Positions 1 to 11,585 are shown, counted from the stretch's first letter. The stretch: DNA of 64,000 nucleotides from Lantana camara (GCA_037501455.1 CM074862.1:85397501-85461500), one strand, 5' to 3'. Translations and numbers: made by a program. Notes: generated by a model from the sequence alone, not told the origin.

Positions 1-166
1 AGCTTTCTCTCGTCTCTCACCCTTAAATAGGTGTCCTCTAAAAGAAAAACTAAACATATTTGCTATCTAAAATGTCGGAGAAGAATAATCAAAAGGGAAA
101 AGACTGCGTGAATGCCGGAGAAAAATAACCCAAAAGGAGAAAAGGGGAAAAAAAAAAAAAAAAGTG

Positions 167-354
167 ATTGATTTCAAAAACCGACGATCCGGTCCGGTTC
201 CCGGCGTGAAAACCGCCGGTTAACCGGCCAGTTTTTCCGGTTCTATACCGGCCCGAAATTCGCCGGTTTTAGATGGTCAACCGGACCGGACAGCTTGCCG
301 GTCACCGGTTGAACCGGTCCGACCGGCCGGTCCGGTCCGGTTTTCAAAACATTG
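167..354. mobile_element. Degenerate hAT-type MITE
   Basis: The stretch is dense in CCGG, CCGGT and GGTCCGG words and ends with CGGTTTTCAAAACATTG. That is nearly the same terminal sequence as the well-preserved MITE at 24,893-25,563. The left end (around 167, GATTTCAAAAACCG) is an eroded inverted counterpart. I see no matching 8-bp target duplication here, so the left boundary is approximate. It is non-coding: short frames across it are by-products of the CG-rich repeat. Confidence 0.5.
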
Positions 355-1428
355 GTTGGATGGAAGAAGTTATATTTTCCTACTGTTTTATGATTTTTAA
401 CTTAATTTTTATTTTATTTTTTGAATCGATTATTTGTTTGATTTATGTTTTGATTAAACAGTCAAAAGTTCATTATTATAGTTTAATAGAGTGGAGAATG
501 AAGTCAAAGTAGTGAATTGGAGAGATCACTGATGTGACTTAGAACATTTTTACTTTCACAGAATAAGGCTTATTGGCTAAATACTCGCCCATAAACCATT
601 CTTTACTTTGAATGTTTGGCTATATGGCTCATTCCCGGAGCCCCGAGAAGCACCTGGAAATGGATGGGGTTTTTTGCCAGCTAAAAAAGTTGTTGTTATA
701 TAACAAGGTGGGAAGGATTAACTGAATTTACTATGATACCCTTCACTTTTTCTGAAAAATTACCCATCTGTACCCCTACTATTCCCGAGGCCAAAACTCC
801 CACCATTTTTCCCCAATGTTTCCCGCTAACATTTCATCCTTTTCATTTAGACTTCTTATACACAAGCCCTAATTCAGAACGAGACCTAAAAGGCTCCTGC
901 GCTTCTGATTCGAGCATTTCGCGTCACTGAAGCAAGTGAGTTGTGAATAATTTTTTTTTTTCTTTATCTCAAACTTATGATGCGAAGGTGGTATACGCTC
1001 GTCGAAGCATTATGCCTGCGCATAAATGCTATCTTACAATTTTCCAATTTCCTGTAGCAGATTGTTGCGTCTGGAGGCTAGTATTGTATACGGCTACGAG
1101 AAATTCTGAAGTTTATATTTTGCTAAGGTGACGTTAATTGACTGATTTCCCTTTGAATGTTCATTTCAGTGTTTCAGGATTTAGACTTGATAATTTTTTG
1201 TGGATGTGATAATGCAATTCGTTTGTGGATATTCTCCGCAAGGCTACAATTAAACTATTTCTAATTTTTGCGAGTTTAATGTTCTTGATATGACAAGCCC
1301 TCTCTGATTTCAGTCACTGCCGCTATTGTTCCTGTTTACAAGGATTTATTGTTATGTGAAATAAGTCGTTTGATGATGCATTTTGTTCTAATTTCAATTA
1401 TGTGTGCTAAACAGAACTGGTTAGTACG
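355..1428. other. Non-coding flank upstream of the Harbinger transposase
   Basis: I see no convincing gene here. The sequence is AT-rich. The part from about 730 to 930 reads like a promoter or 5' leader (pyrimidine-rich, no long frame) leading to the transposase start at 1,429. Intron-like sequence with ACAG acceptors occurs before 1,429 (around 1,415), so a non-coding first exon is possible but not demonstrable. No terminal inverted repeats of the Harbinger element were identified. Confidence 0.4.
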
Positions 1429-2814
1429 ATGGATTCTAAGAAAGCTTTGCTCCTAATTGAACTCATTAAATTTGTGATGTTTGGCATGTTGAGAGATACC
1501 ATGTTACTTCTATCACTTGTTGACACAAAAAGACGTAGAATAGACGATGGGTCTGGTCCATCCTATAGTTTGAAAGAGAGTATGCCTGCCCGGATAGAAT
1601 ATCTTGATCGTGTAACGAGACAATCTGAAAGAAAATGCATTAATCTGCTCCGGATGGGTAGGAACGCTTTAGGCCGCCTTTATCTTGTCTTTCGTGAGGT
1701 TGGGGGTTTAACCGATAGTCGGGAGGTCACTTTCGTGGAACAGGTATGCATATTCCTTGGTGTTGTATCACACCATAAGAAGAACTCTGTAGCTGAGTTT
1801 GACTTTAATCGATCTGGCCGTACCATGTCGAAGTATTTTCACATTGTTTTAAAGACCGTGTTGAAACTCCATGAACTCTTCATTGCGAAAACAAAACCAA
1901 TTGAGGCCGGCAGCACAGACCATACATGGAAATGGTTCGAGGTAATTTCATATTAAGTATTCGTATCAGTTGAATTAAATATGTTATATGCCTTTTTATT
2001 TGTCAAATATAAATATGAACCTACTACTACGTGATACAGGGATGTCTAGGTGCACTTGATGGTACATTGATTGGTGTTAACGTTCCCGATTCAGACAAGG
2101 GCCGATATCGTTTAGTAAGGGGAAGTGTCAAGTAATTGTACTTGGCGTTTGTAATAGAAAATGCAACTTCACATACATGTTGACTGGGTGGGAGGGATCG
2201 GCTGCTGATGGGCGTGTTCTTTGTGAAGCAATAAATAGACCAAATGGGCTGGGTGTTCCAGAAGGTAAACGAACTACACCGATCCTTTGTTGTTAATCTT
2301 TTAGATCATGTTTCCTTTACATATCAGTCAATTAATATATAAATTATGATTCATTCTTTTAAAGGAATTATTACCTTTGTGATGCCGACTATACGAACGG
2401 ACCAGGGTTCTTTGCACCGTATAGAGCTGTTCGGTACATTTACAGGAATGGGGAACCCGAATACCTATCAATAGCAAGGAGTTGTTCAACAAAAGACATT
2501 CGTCAACAAGGACCACCATTGAACGTGCTTGGGGGATTTTCAAGAACCGCTGGGCAATTCTTCGCAGTGCGTCCTTTTACAACATTGTAGCTCAAAACGA
2601 AATAATAATGGTCTCTGCCCTTTTGCATAATTTTATTCGCCAAGAGATGAAAATAGATCCAATTGAGGTTGAGTTAGACGATGATGAACTTGAGGAAGAG
2701 CACGACGAGGTCCAAACTGATTATATTCATCATGTTTAACCCACGCAAGCGTGGACAAATTTCCGTGATACATTGGCAGAGGATATGCGGGCAAATTTCA
2801 GAAATCGTGGTTGA
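1429..2814 (+). pseudogene. PIF/Harbinger transposase (DDE_Tnp_4, ALP1-like), decayed
   Basis: This encoded a Harbinger-type DDE nuclease that would cut element ends. Exon 1 (1,429-1,941) carries the N-terminal region. A 98-bp GT-AG intron follows, then an exon from 2,040 to 2,264 beginning GCLGALDGT, the hallmark block with the first catalytic Asp. Further on are LTGWEGSAADGRVL, then YYLCDADYTNGPGFFAPYRA (second Asp block) from about 2,366. ERAWGIFKNRW and ALLHNFI (third block, acidic Glu) lie in the frame 2,482-2,739. Lesions seen: a one-base loss near 2,110, a phase mismatch at the junction near 2,365, another one-base loss near 2,437, and an in-frame TAA at 2,737. After the TAA the reading continues in the same frame through a typical WTNFRDTLAEDM tail to TGA at 2,812. 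It cannot make an active enzyme. Confidence 0.85.
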
Positions 2815-3156
2815 TATACAGTGTAACAAAATATATCAATTATTTCTCAAGCTTTATCATGGTTTTTAGAATGGTTTTTTTTCCTGAAATTGTATGCTAC
2901 ATTCGAAGTTAGTAATTGCTACTTTTTTGTTACTATCATGGTTTTATGTATAATGACAATTTGTGCTGAATATGATTTGTGATATGCTTTTTTTTTGTTT
3001 ACATTAAGTGATTTGGAGTAATCATAATCTGTATTGTTGGATGGCAGATTAATCCTTCGTGGAATATTTTGAAAATAGTTGTTGGTATCGGTTTCTTTTT
3101 TAGATAAAGTGAGTTATTAATAGCTATTGTTATAATTTGGTTTTTGCCTCGAACAG
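2815..3156. other. AT-rich spacer
   Basis: This has no gene-like content. It is T-rich and intron-like, ending in a CAG acceptor at 3,154-3,156 that opens the short coding stretch downstream. Confidence 0.4.
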
Positions 3157-3350
3157 ATGTACCCTTCACATTCGCAATGTGTCAGTACGAAGCTGTCAAA
3201 GATTTGCCACTCACCCTCACGAGGCTGGAGAAGGTCAAGGCCACTAGTGAGTTGGGCAAGCACCAAGATCAACTTGACATTTTTTTCGAGCTTCCTCAAG
3301 ATGAGAAGTGTGATCTTGTCTGTCTTGCTCTACAAAAGGCCGCTCGGTGA
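3157..3350 (+). pseudogene. Orphan 3' exon, possibly the C-terminus of a Myb/SANT-like transposon protein
   Basis: After a plausible acceptor (GAACAG at 3,151-3,156) an open stretch of about 64 codons runs to TGA at 3,348-3,350. It reads FTFAMCQ ... DIFFELPQDEKCDLVCLAL. The shape (a helix, then a phase-like FxxLPxxxK tail) recalls the C-terminal ends of plant Myb/SANT-like proteins encoded as ORF1 of PIF/Harbinger elements. No upstream exons with the matching DNA-binding domain were found. Treat the assignment as a guess; that it is an exon is moderately supported. Confidence 0.3.
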
Positions 3351-5344
3351 AACTATTTAAAGTCCTTTTTGTCGACGTTTCTTTTGGGTTGGTTGCTAAG
3401 CACATTTGACAAATAGGGACAGTTATATTTATCCCAGAATTTGTCTTTTAATTATGAACTTTTGAATGGTTGTGTTTGTGTTAATACTTTATGTTGTGAT
3501 CTTTTGGTCATGTGTTGATATTTGAGTGCTCCTGGATCTATTGTAATAGCACTTGACTTCTTTTGCGGTTGTATGGAAATTAAGCAGGCATATTTTAAAT
3601 TATCTTATTGTTTGTTGTACTTAATCACAAATCTCGTTTTGTTCATGTAACATCCCGCTCGTCTGATTTATAAGGTACGTCACGTTTCAACCTTTTTACA
3701 TGTTTAATTGTATGATTTTGTGTTTTGTGTGGCCCTATTTTGAACTCTTCTAGAGTTTAGGGGCCCCTTTGTAATTTTCTCTTTTTAGGGAGTTTTTCGG
3801 TCACTGCTCGTTCGATCGAGATTTTGACCTCTTTGACCCCTCCAACGCGTTCAGGGCATCGAAACGAGTCCGTAGACTCTGAGTTTGCTTAATTCTGACG
3901 ACGTTTGCCCCTCCTACAGTTCGTTTTTCGTGCGAGGACCCGGGATAAAACACCCGGACCCTCGTTTTTCGAGCAAACGGATCAGCGGCTCTCTCTCTCT
4001 TCTCCCGCTATCTCTCTGCACGACCCAAACACACACCCAAGGTGTAATTTCATATACAACTCCAACTTGCTCATTTCTCGACGGATTTCGACGAACCAAT
4101 AGTCCATTTCGGAGAGCTCGACGACGCGGTCACAACCGTACCAAGATCTCGACCAACCGACGACCGACGGTGGAGTTATCGCCGATTTTCAGTCGCAGCT
4201 GGAGGAGGTGGCGAAACCGCCACTTCGCCGGCCTTTCGCGGCGGCTTCCGGCGACCCTCCGGGGACACGCGCCCCATTCCCGGGAAGAAGGCTTCCCGGC
4301 GCACCTCAGGACGTTGGCGGCGCGGCCATTGGGGCCGCGGTTAGGCCTCACGCGCCGCCTGAAGCTCGCGGCGACGGTGGCGCGGCACTGTAGCGGTGAG
4401 TTTCGCCGCCTTCCGGTGGCTTTTTCGGACCAAGGTTGGTGTTTCCTACCCTTTTCCGATTCCCTGAGTCCATTTCCAGCATCAATTTCATCCAATTTTG
4501 ACCGTAAGTGGTGGTTCTGGCGATGGGAGTGGCGGCAGAAACTTCGGCGGCCAACGGGGGCCTTTTCCGTCGATCTTTTGGCCTCGGGCTCCTCACGAAA
4601 GTTGTTCGGAACGACGAGAACTAGAAGCCTTTGATCACACGACTCCTGATTCGACCAATTGGCGGCGACACAGTGGCGGCGCTACGGCGGGACTAGCTCC
4701 AGGGATTTTTCCCGGCTAATAGCTTGCGGCTTTCGAAGAGCTTGTCATGGGTAAGTCGATGCCTCTTTCGGATCTCATTTTCGTTCACCGGTTTGGAAGT
4801 AATTGGATTTTGAAGATTTGGGGGTTTTCGTATTCTTAGATCTGAAATTGGAGGAGATTGACTTGGAATTTCTAAAAATTGATCGAGGATTCGGAACGGG
4901 CATGAAGACTTCATTCAGGACTGATTTTTCGGGATTTTTCAGGCGACCTTCGGCGGCGGCCCGACCAAATTCTGGCAGCTACAGTGGTGGCCTTCAGGCA
5001 GCTTCCGGTCAGAATGTTCTTCTCGTTGTGGTGAGTTCAACGCCACTTTTCGTTCGTCAATCGGATGTCCGGTTGATTTATTGTGATTTATTTTGTGTAA
5101 GTTGAATATTTGAAATTAATTGTCTTAATTGTAATAAATTGTTAATTGCTTGATTTGTCGATCTATTTGAATTCCAATGTATACGAAATCATGTATGAAA
5201 TGAATTATGATATATATGAACGCTTTGAATTGCAATTTGAATCCCGTTTTGTCTAATTGAGCTAATTGGCTAACTTGAAGGGGTGTATGTGTAATTTTGA
5301 AAACGTTATGAATTTACCTGATTTAAATCACTACCAGAAAAACG

Positions 5345-5612
5345 CCCTATAGCAACGGATTTCGGCTTAGCAACGAAAATTTTTCGTTGCTATATCCCTC
5401 GTGGCTAATCTGTAGCAACGGATTTAGCAACGAACTTATAGCAACGGATTTAGCAACGAATTACTATCCACGGGAATTAGCAACGGTTTTAGCAACGATT
5501 TTTTTAGCAACAGATTTAGCAATGGATTTTCCGTTGCAAACCAACCAATAATTAATTAATTTTCTGCCTTTTTGCAACGGAAAATTCCGTTGCAAAATCC
5601 ATCGCAAAAACT
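5345..5612. repeat. Left subterminal repeat array of the CACTA element
   Basis: Repeated AGCAACGGATTTAGCAACGA words occur in direct and inverted orientation. The complementary CGTTGC words allow many hairpins. This is the expected form of a CACTA subterminal binding region. Confidence 0.8.
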
Positions 5613-5740
5613 AATAATTCAAATTAATAAATTAAAAATTCATTTGCGGGGGCCCAAATCACCCCACCCAACAGAGCCGAGCCCCAACCGAGTCCGCACG
5701 AGCCCCAATCGAGCCAACACATTAATTCCTCATATTCGCG

Positions 5741-5812
5741 TTGAGTAGGAATTGAACCCTGGACCTCATGTGCAGAAGGTTGAACTCCAAACCAATTGGG
5801 CTAACTCCATTG
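5741..5812 (-). repeat. tRNA-like sequence (pol III box A/box B) inside the CACTA element
   Basis: On the minus strand it reads GGAGTTAGCCCAATTGGT (box A-like), then about 40 nt, then GGTTCAATTCC (box B-like). The order and spacing match a tRNA head. It is too degenerate and lacks a clear acceptor stem, so it is more likely a tRNA-derived SINE head or tRNA relic than a working tRNA gene. Confidence 0.45.
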
Positions 5813-7164
5813 TTGTTATTGTTATGTAATTTTTTATATTTAACCACTATCAAATATTCATATACTAATTTAAATAATTAAATACTTATTATCATATATT
5901 TTAAATAAAAATATTTTTAAATATATAATTATTTATATTATAATAGATATTCCGTTAAAAATTTAAATATTTATTAATTAACTACATATCTCAAATTTTA
6001 GTTATGAGATAAAAATATAATGTATATCAACTTAAGTATAACTTTTTATGACATACAAAAAAAAGGATGAAAGTTTTACATAACTAAATAATTAGATTTA
6101 ATTGGTTCTTGAATAAAGAACTTTTATATTATATGAAGTATTCACTTATACATTTGTATTATTTAGCAATCGTAGTTGAATAACTTAATGAAGAATTATT
6201 TTGTTAATGTGAAACATTTATATTTGAATTTGTAGAATTATATCTAAATATTGAAGAATTATTGTGTTAAATTCTATATAAACCCCAAGCATGTATATAT
6301 ATGTATATATATAATAGTAATGTATATCAACTTAAGTATAAGTTTTTATGACATATAAAAAAAAGATGAAAGTTTACATAATTAAATAATTAGATTTAGT
6401 TGTTAGTTGAATAAAGAACTAATTTTATGTCACTATGAAGTTAGATGTTATAGAATTATATAACTAATTTTATTCTTAATATGAAACATTTATATTTGAA
6501 TTTATAGAATTATATCTATACATTGAGGAATTATTGTGTTTCGCAACCGTTAGATGTTAAATAAAGAAGTTTTCTTTTAATATAATGAATTTATATTAAA
6601 ATTTGTAGAATTAAATCTAAATATTAAGAAATTATTGTATTATGCAACCGTTACATGTTAAATGAAAAACTTTTCTCTTAATATTGAAGTATTTATAAGT
6701 GAATTTCGAGCGTTATATATGTGAATTTTAAGGAATTATTGTGTTATGCACATCTTTTAATGATTTATAATGTATATTATAAACACATATTATATATATG
6801 TACATATATTATATATAAACATATAATATTAATTATTATTTAATATTTAAGATATAAGATATATATGTCTACATATTATATATATAGATATATAATATTT
6901 AATACATATATATATATTATAAATATTTTATATTTATACATAATACACGTATGTATATAATATTATATGTATTATAAATATTATATATTTATATATAATA
7001 TACATATGTATATAATATTATATGTATTATAGATTATATAATATATATACGATATATATAATATCAATATATTAAATATTATATAATATTATAATAATAA
7101 TAATAATAATATATAATATATAATATGTATTATATAATAAATATATATATACATATATAAAAAA

Positions 7165-7240
7165 GGGAGAGCCTCGGATTGAACCCAGGACCTCATGAAA
7201 AGAAAATGAGCATCCAACCAACTTGGATACAATCCATTGA
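7165..7240 (-). repeat. Second tRNA-like sequence inside the CACTA element
   Basis: On the minus strand there is a TATCCAAGTTGGTTGGA box A-like stretch and a GGGTTCAATCC box B-like stretch, preceded by GAGGTCCT as in the first copy. It has the same strand and plan as 5,741-5,812 but clearly diverged sequence. Confidence 0.45.
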
Positions 7241-7454
7241 TGTTTTGTTTGAACGAAATTTTATTTGACTTTTAAATATACTTAACGGTTCCGTCCAAAA
7301 TTTAACGGTTGGGACAAAAAATGTAATAAAATGAAACCAACGGGATTATTTTTGTCTAATTCTAAAAGAATGGGACCAAAATTGAAAACGACGCAATCCT
7401 ATGGGACCAAAAATGTAATTTGCTCTATTTTTTATTATTCATTTATTTTTATTC

Positions 7455-8105
7455 CATATAGCAACGAAAAATCCGTTACTAAATTATAAATATTTTATTA
7501 ATTTTTTTAATCATATGTTTATAGCAACGGATTTTCCGTTGCTAATCTTTTTTATATTTATTTTTTTTTTCTTTCTTATAGCAACGAAAAATCCGTTACT
7601 AAATAGCAACGGATTTTCCGTTGCTAATATTTTAAATATTTGTTTATTTTTATTTCTTTTTTTCTTCCATATAGCAACGAAAAATCCGTTGCTAAATTAG
7701 CAACGGATTTTTCGTTGCTAATATTTTTTATATTTATTTATTTTTATTTCTTTTTTTTTCTTTCATATAGCAACGAAAAATCCATTGCTAAATAGCAACA
7801 GATTTTCCGTTGCTATTTAGCAATGGATTTTTCGTTGCAAATATTTATAAATATTATATTATTTTTTATTAGGTTTTTATTTTAATAGCAATGGAATTTT
7901 CGTCGCTATATATACCAATTTATTTATTTTTTGCATTATTTAATTTTAGCAACGAAAAATCCGTTGCTATTTTTTTTTTCATATATAGCAACGGATTTAG
8001 CAACGAAAAGTCCGTTGCTAAAGCATTTTGCCACGAAATTTTTTTTTCGTTGCTATATCCGTTGCTAAATAGCAACGAATAATTTCCGTTGCTAAATTTT
8101 CATTG
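7455..8105. repeat. Right subterminal repeat array of the CACTA element
   Basis: This is a longer series of palindromic units of the type AGCAACGAAAAATCCGTTGCT, separated by T-rich spacers of tens of bases. Short frames here come from the T-rich spacers and are not genes. Confidence 0.8.
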
Positions 8106-10385
8106 CTATATGACAGATTTCTAGTAGTGAATTAAGTAAACTTTGTCAAATTGAATCCGTTATGTGATATATGAATTGGGTATGCCATGAATGAATTATC
8201 TGAACTTAGCATGGTTAGAATTTAATATGTAATTTCGTGAGATTTAAATGAAATTTGAAACATGTTATTATATGATTTGGTTGTTCTCGTACTACGTGCT
8301 TTTATATGAAATGTGATATGTGAACTTGCATGATTTGAATTAATTAAACTTTGTCACTTGGTAAATAAATATGTTAATCACGATTATGTTTAAGAAATTA
8401 TTATGTCTAACCTTGAAACTTTGAATTAAGGTTTGATCACGTAAATTGGAATTTGATATGTAACTTCGTGATCTTTATTATATGATTTGTTTGGCTTTGT
8501 AATACGTATAAATTTATGAAATGTTATATGTGAATTTGATCCATTTGCTTTGTAAATGTGCAATATAAGGATTGATATGAAATAATGTGAATTCCATTGC
8601 CTTTCGAGTTCCCTTAATTGCATTAATTGTGCGTATGAACATGCCTTAATGTTTTGTTTTACGTATAATTAATATGAATTTGACTCTTGCTTATATGATT
8701 ACGTTTCTTAAGTGCTTGAGCATCGCCGTGCGTCTCTATGTGGTTCTCTGAATCTGAGTATTCGGTGTCTATTTTGTGTGTTCAGTTGTTCAGGTGCACC
8801 CGGGGTGGTGACAAGTGAGTCGTGCAGGTTCCGGGGTGAACTATTTGTTGTGTCTTCGGCTGTGTTTGGTACCAGGTGAGGTTAGGATATTGTTATACCC
8901 TATTGCAATGTGCCCGTTTTCGAATGTGTGCGATTTATAAGCCTTGTATATACGTAGATATGTGTGAAATATGTACTTTGATGGTTTTGTCATAAGTTTG
9001 AAAGTAAGACACGCTATGTACGAGCCTATGTATGCTTAATTTTGATATGTTATGATTTCGAGGTCAGTCTGCGTGATATGTACGTACGATATGATAAGTA
9101 CGATATGCATGAGATATGTCTGTCTGTCTGTGTGTAGCGAGTTAAGTTTCCGAGTTATGTGTGTTTATATGCCTGTTGGGCCCCGGAGTTGTGGGTAAGG
9201 GAGACCCGGGACGGCTATGGGGTCGCCGGTTGCAACCCCTGTGCACTTCTCCACAAAGGGAGACTTAGCTCGACCTCGGGAGGTCGAGGGGAAGGCGAGT
9301 CTTCTTGAGCCGACGGCGTGCTACGTGACCCATCGAAGGAGCGGGTGGATCCCCCGTCTCATTATATATATGTGTGGATGGTTAGGGTATGTACAATCCT
9401 TCCATCACCCGGTGTGAAGGAGGTACGTTTGTTTTGATTTCATCAGTCTATGCATTTGTGTAATAAGAAGGAGTTGGTTGGATGTGTGCTCGTACCCGTC
9501 GAGTTTCGTTATGTTATGTCTGTCGGTTAAGTTCGTGAAAAGGGGATGGATTCCTAAATTAAGATAAAATTTGTTATATTTCTAAGCTAATAAAATATGC
9601 TCCGATTTGTGTGCTACGTCTACATGAATTTGAGTTTACACTTTAAGAAACGGTTGAGTCAAGATTTGTTTGTTTGGTTTTAAGCCCCCCTGTATGTATA
9701 CTATCACGGGAAAATGTTTTGGCGTGCAAAAACTAACCCCGGGTTCACGACATTGCTTCTACTTTGTGCTGTGCTCTATATATACGTATAGCGTGCGTGT
9801 GTTAACCCCTCGCTCAGTCTTTGGACTGATCCCTCCCCCTTTTATGTTTTAGTTGCAGGTTCAGGTCGTTGGAGTTCGTGCTAGGCGCGGTGTGTCGTGT
9901 CTATTGAGTCTGTGTTTGTTCGTTTAAGTTTGTTAAGTATTTTATTCTGATTTATGATTCGTAAATTCTGTCAAAGATATGTTTTGTGCAGGTTTGCATT
10001 TATGATTTAAATGTTTAGAATTCGGGACAGGTTAGGATAGGTGCTCGGATTAGATGAACCCGTTTTGATTATATGATTATTCGGGACAGGATATGACAGG
10101 TTTGCTGAATTAGTTGAACCTGTGTAGTTGATTTTGATGTCTATATTGCACTGTATGTTTAATGTATGAAAGTTTTTGAAAGTTGGCTTTCCGCATTGCT
10201 TCCGCTGTCATGTTTTGCATCTTTTCATTTGTACAGGGTTAGGTACCGCCTAGCTAGTGCATGTGTTTTTGTTTGTCACCTGTTCGTTGTGACTTGGTGC
10301 GTGTACGGAGTCTTCATTTCGTATACGTGTCGGGTCATAGTGCGGGGGGTGTGGTGCCCCACCGCTTGGGGTGCTACATCTTAAG

Positions 10386-10397
10386 TGGTATCAGAGC
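10386..10397 (+). other. Primer-binding site of LARD 1
   Basis: TGGTATCAGAGC lies seven bases after the end of the 5' LTR. This is the standard plant LTR-retrotransposon primer-binding site for initiator methionine tRNA. It fixes the element's orientation as plus. Confidence 0.9.
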
Positions 10398-10886
10398 TAC
10401 CAGGTTCAGAACCGGTGCTCTGGAGTCCTGTCGTGTCAGTCTAGGTCGTACGGCATAGGAATGTGTGCGCATTGCATCCGTTTTGCATGAAACTTTGCTT
10501 CTTCGGCGTGAATTGCATTGAGTTATATGATTATGTGCATGCTATGGCTATGATTGTGCAATATCTCATCAATGTGCTTTTAATTACATTTAATTGATGC
10601 ACTTATGTGACTTAACTGCTATATTTCATTTGCACATCTAACCCTCATGCACCAACTTTAGTGTTTTAATTACAGGGTTGCAACACCAACAATTTAACCA
10701 GCTTCCATGACATCATTGCAACATTATGGTCAAGATTTCAAACACCACGGTGAACGGTACACTAAGCATTCATGACACGAGCATACATGCATCGTTTACT
10801 TAATTAATTCTTGTTGTTACGTGATATATTTGCTAAGTATGCTATGTGTTAACTGTTGTGAATTCCTGACTCTGCTTATGTGCTTG
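10398..10886 (+). other. Non-coding interior of LARD 1, 5' part
   Basis: The sequence between the primer-binding site and the hairpin array has no long frame and no recognisable gag motif (no CCHC knuckle). Nothing else was recognised. Confidence 0.6.
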
Positions 10887-11275
10887 ATTGAAAGGGAGAG
10901 GTTGACTCTTCCTATTTGTGTGTTAGAGAGATGCTCGATTCTCTCTAAATTATGTGATAGAAAGATGTTGGATTCTTTCTGAGTTTTGTGAACGAGAGAT
11001 GTTGGATTCTCTTGTACATAGGTATTCGAGGGATGCTGGATTCCCTTGGATTTAGGGGTTTGAGAAATGTCGGATTTTCTCAAACTAGAATGCCTGGGAG
11101 ATGTGGAATCTGTCAGACTTAGGTTGAGAGACGGGGTTCTCTCGATTCTGTATTTGAGAGACGGGGCTCTCTCAATTATGTGCCTGAGAGACGGGGTTTC
11201 TCTCTTTTGTGTGTGCTGAGGGACGGGGTTCTCTCACTTGCGTGTTGAGAGATGGGAATCTCTCTTGTTTGTCGT
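10887..11275 (+). repeat. Array of about twelve covarying stem-loops in the LARD 1 interior
   Basis: Successive units of about 30-45 bp each hold a short inverted repeat. Examples are AGAGAGATGCTCGATTCTCTCT, AGAAAGATGTTGGATTCTTTCT, GAGGGATGCTGGATTCCCTT, TGAGAAATGTCGGATTTTCTCA and GAGAGACGGGGTTCTCTC. When one stem arm changes, the other changes to match, while the loop drifts between ATGCTGGAT and ACGGGG forms. That pattern is expected if a paired structure, in RNA or as a DNA palindrome, is maintained. Element-sense copies of the ACGGGG form recur in LARD 2 near its polypurine tract. Confidence 0.75.
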
Positions 11276-11571
11276 AGTTGAGTTACGCGTGACCTAACGG
11301 CAGTCTGCAAGCAACGAGGAAGCGACAGTATCGACCTTTGGTTGCAGGGGCCTAGTGGTGATCAAATGAGTTTGAAGTGACCAACGGTCAAGTGCTCAGT
11401 GGGACCTCAATGAGAACGAGTCACTATGGAGGGAGTGGTGCCAACTAAGAGAGAAGTATCCTGCAGAGTTTGCAGTTCGCCTAGATCAGAGTTGCGCAGC
11501 GGAAGCTTGAAGTGGAATTCATTTCAGCATCGTTTAAGATCCGACCTTAGGACCTGAGGACAGGTCCTTTT
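11276..11571 (+). other. Non-coding interior of LARD 1, 3' part
   Basis: No coding frame was seen. The tract leads to the polypurine tract and has a small inverted repeat (ACCTTAGGACCTGAGGACAGGT, about 11,543-11,564) just before it. Confidence 0.5.
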
Positions 11572-11583
11572 GAAGGAGGGGAG
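11572..11583 (+). other. Polypurine tract of LARD 1
   Basis: GAAGGAGGGGAG stands immediately before the 3' LTR (TGTAACATCCCG from 11,586). It is the expected plus-strand primer. Confidence 0.85.
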
Positions 11584-11585
11584 TT

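Larger units (their letters stand above)
5329..8129. mobile_element. Non-autonomous CACTA (En/Spm) DNA transposon
   Basis: The termini are CACTACCAGAAA at the left and TTTCTAGTAGTG at the right, an inverted pair typical of CACTA elements. The 3-bp duplication AAT flanks it (5,326-5,328 and 8,130-8,132). The 3' LTR of the host retrotransposon has the uninterrupted sequence at about 13,251-13,270, which confirms both boundaries. Both subterminal regions are packed with AGCAACGGATTTTCCGTTGCT-type repeats in both orientations, the usual transposase-binding arrays. The middle (about 5,820-7,430) is extremely AT-rich with no transposase frame, so it depends on an autonomous relative. Confidence 0.93.
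3646..10378 (+). repeat. 5' LTR of LARD 1 (contains the CACTA insertion)
   Basis: It starts TGTAACATCCCGCTCG and ends GGGGTGCTACA. Removing the 2,801-bp CACTA element and one 3-bp duplication leaves about 3.93 kb, against 3.87 kb for the 3' LTR. Much of the difference is a stretch around 9,735-9,800 that is absent from the 3' LTR. In the first ~165 bp I count eight substitutions between the two LTRs, all transitions, plus one single-base indel. The GC-rich part (about 4,130-4,560) gives overlapping long frames that are not shared intact with the other LTR and are not genes. Confidence 0.9.

Noticed and set aside
3885..4634. A 249-codon frame in LTR1 of LARD 1
   Set aside because: It lies in the GC-rich LTR segment, overlaps long frames on the other strand, and its counterpart in LTR2 is broken after 92 codons. 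No domain is visible.
5741..5812. A functional tRNA gene
   Set aside because: Box A and box B are present, but the acceptor stem and an anticodon arm are not clear; listed as tRNA-like instead.
10887..11275. CRISPR array
   Set aside because: Units are degenerate hairpins inside a plant retrotransposon without constant repeats or unique spacers of fixed length.
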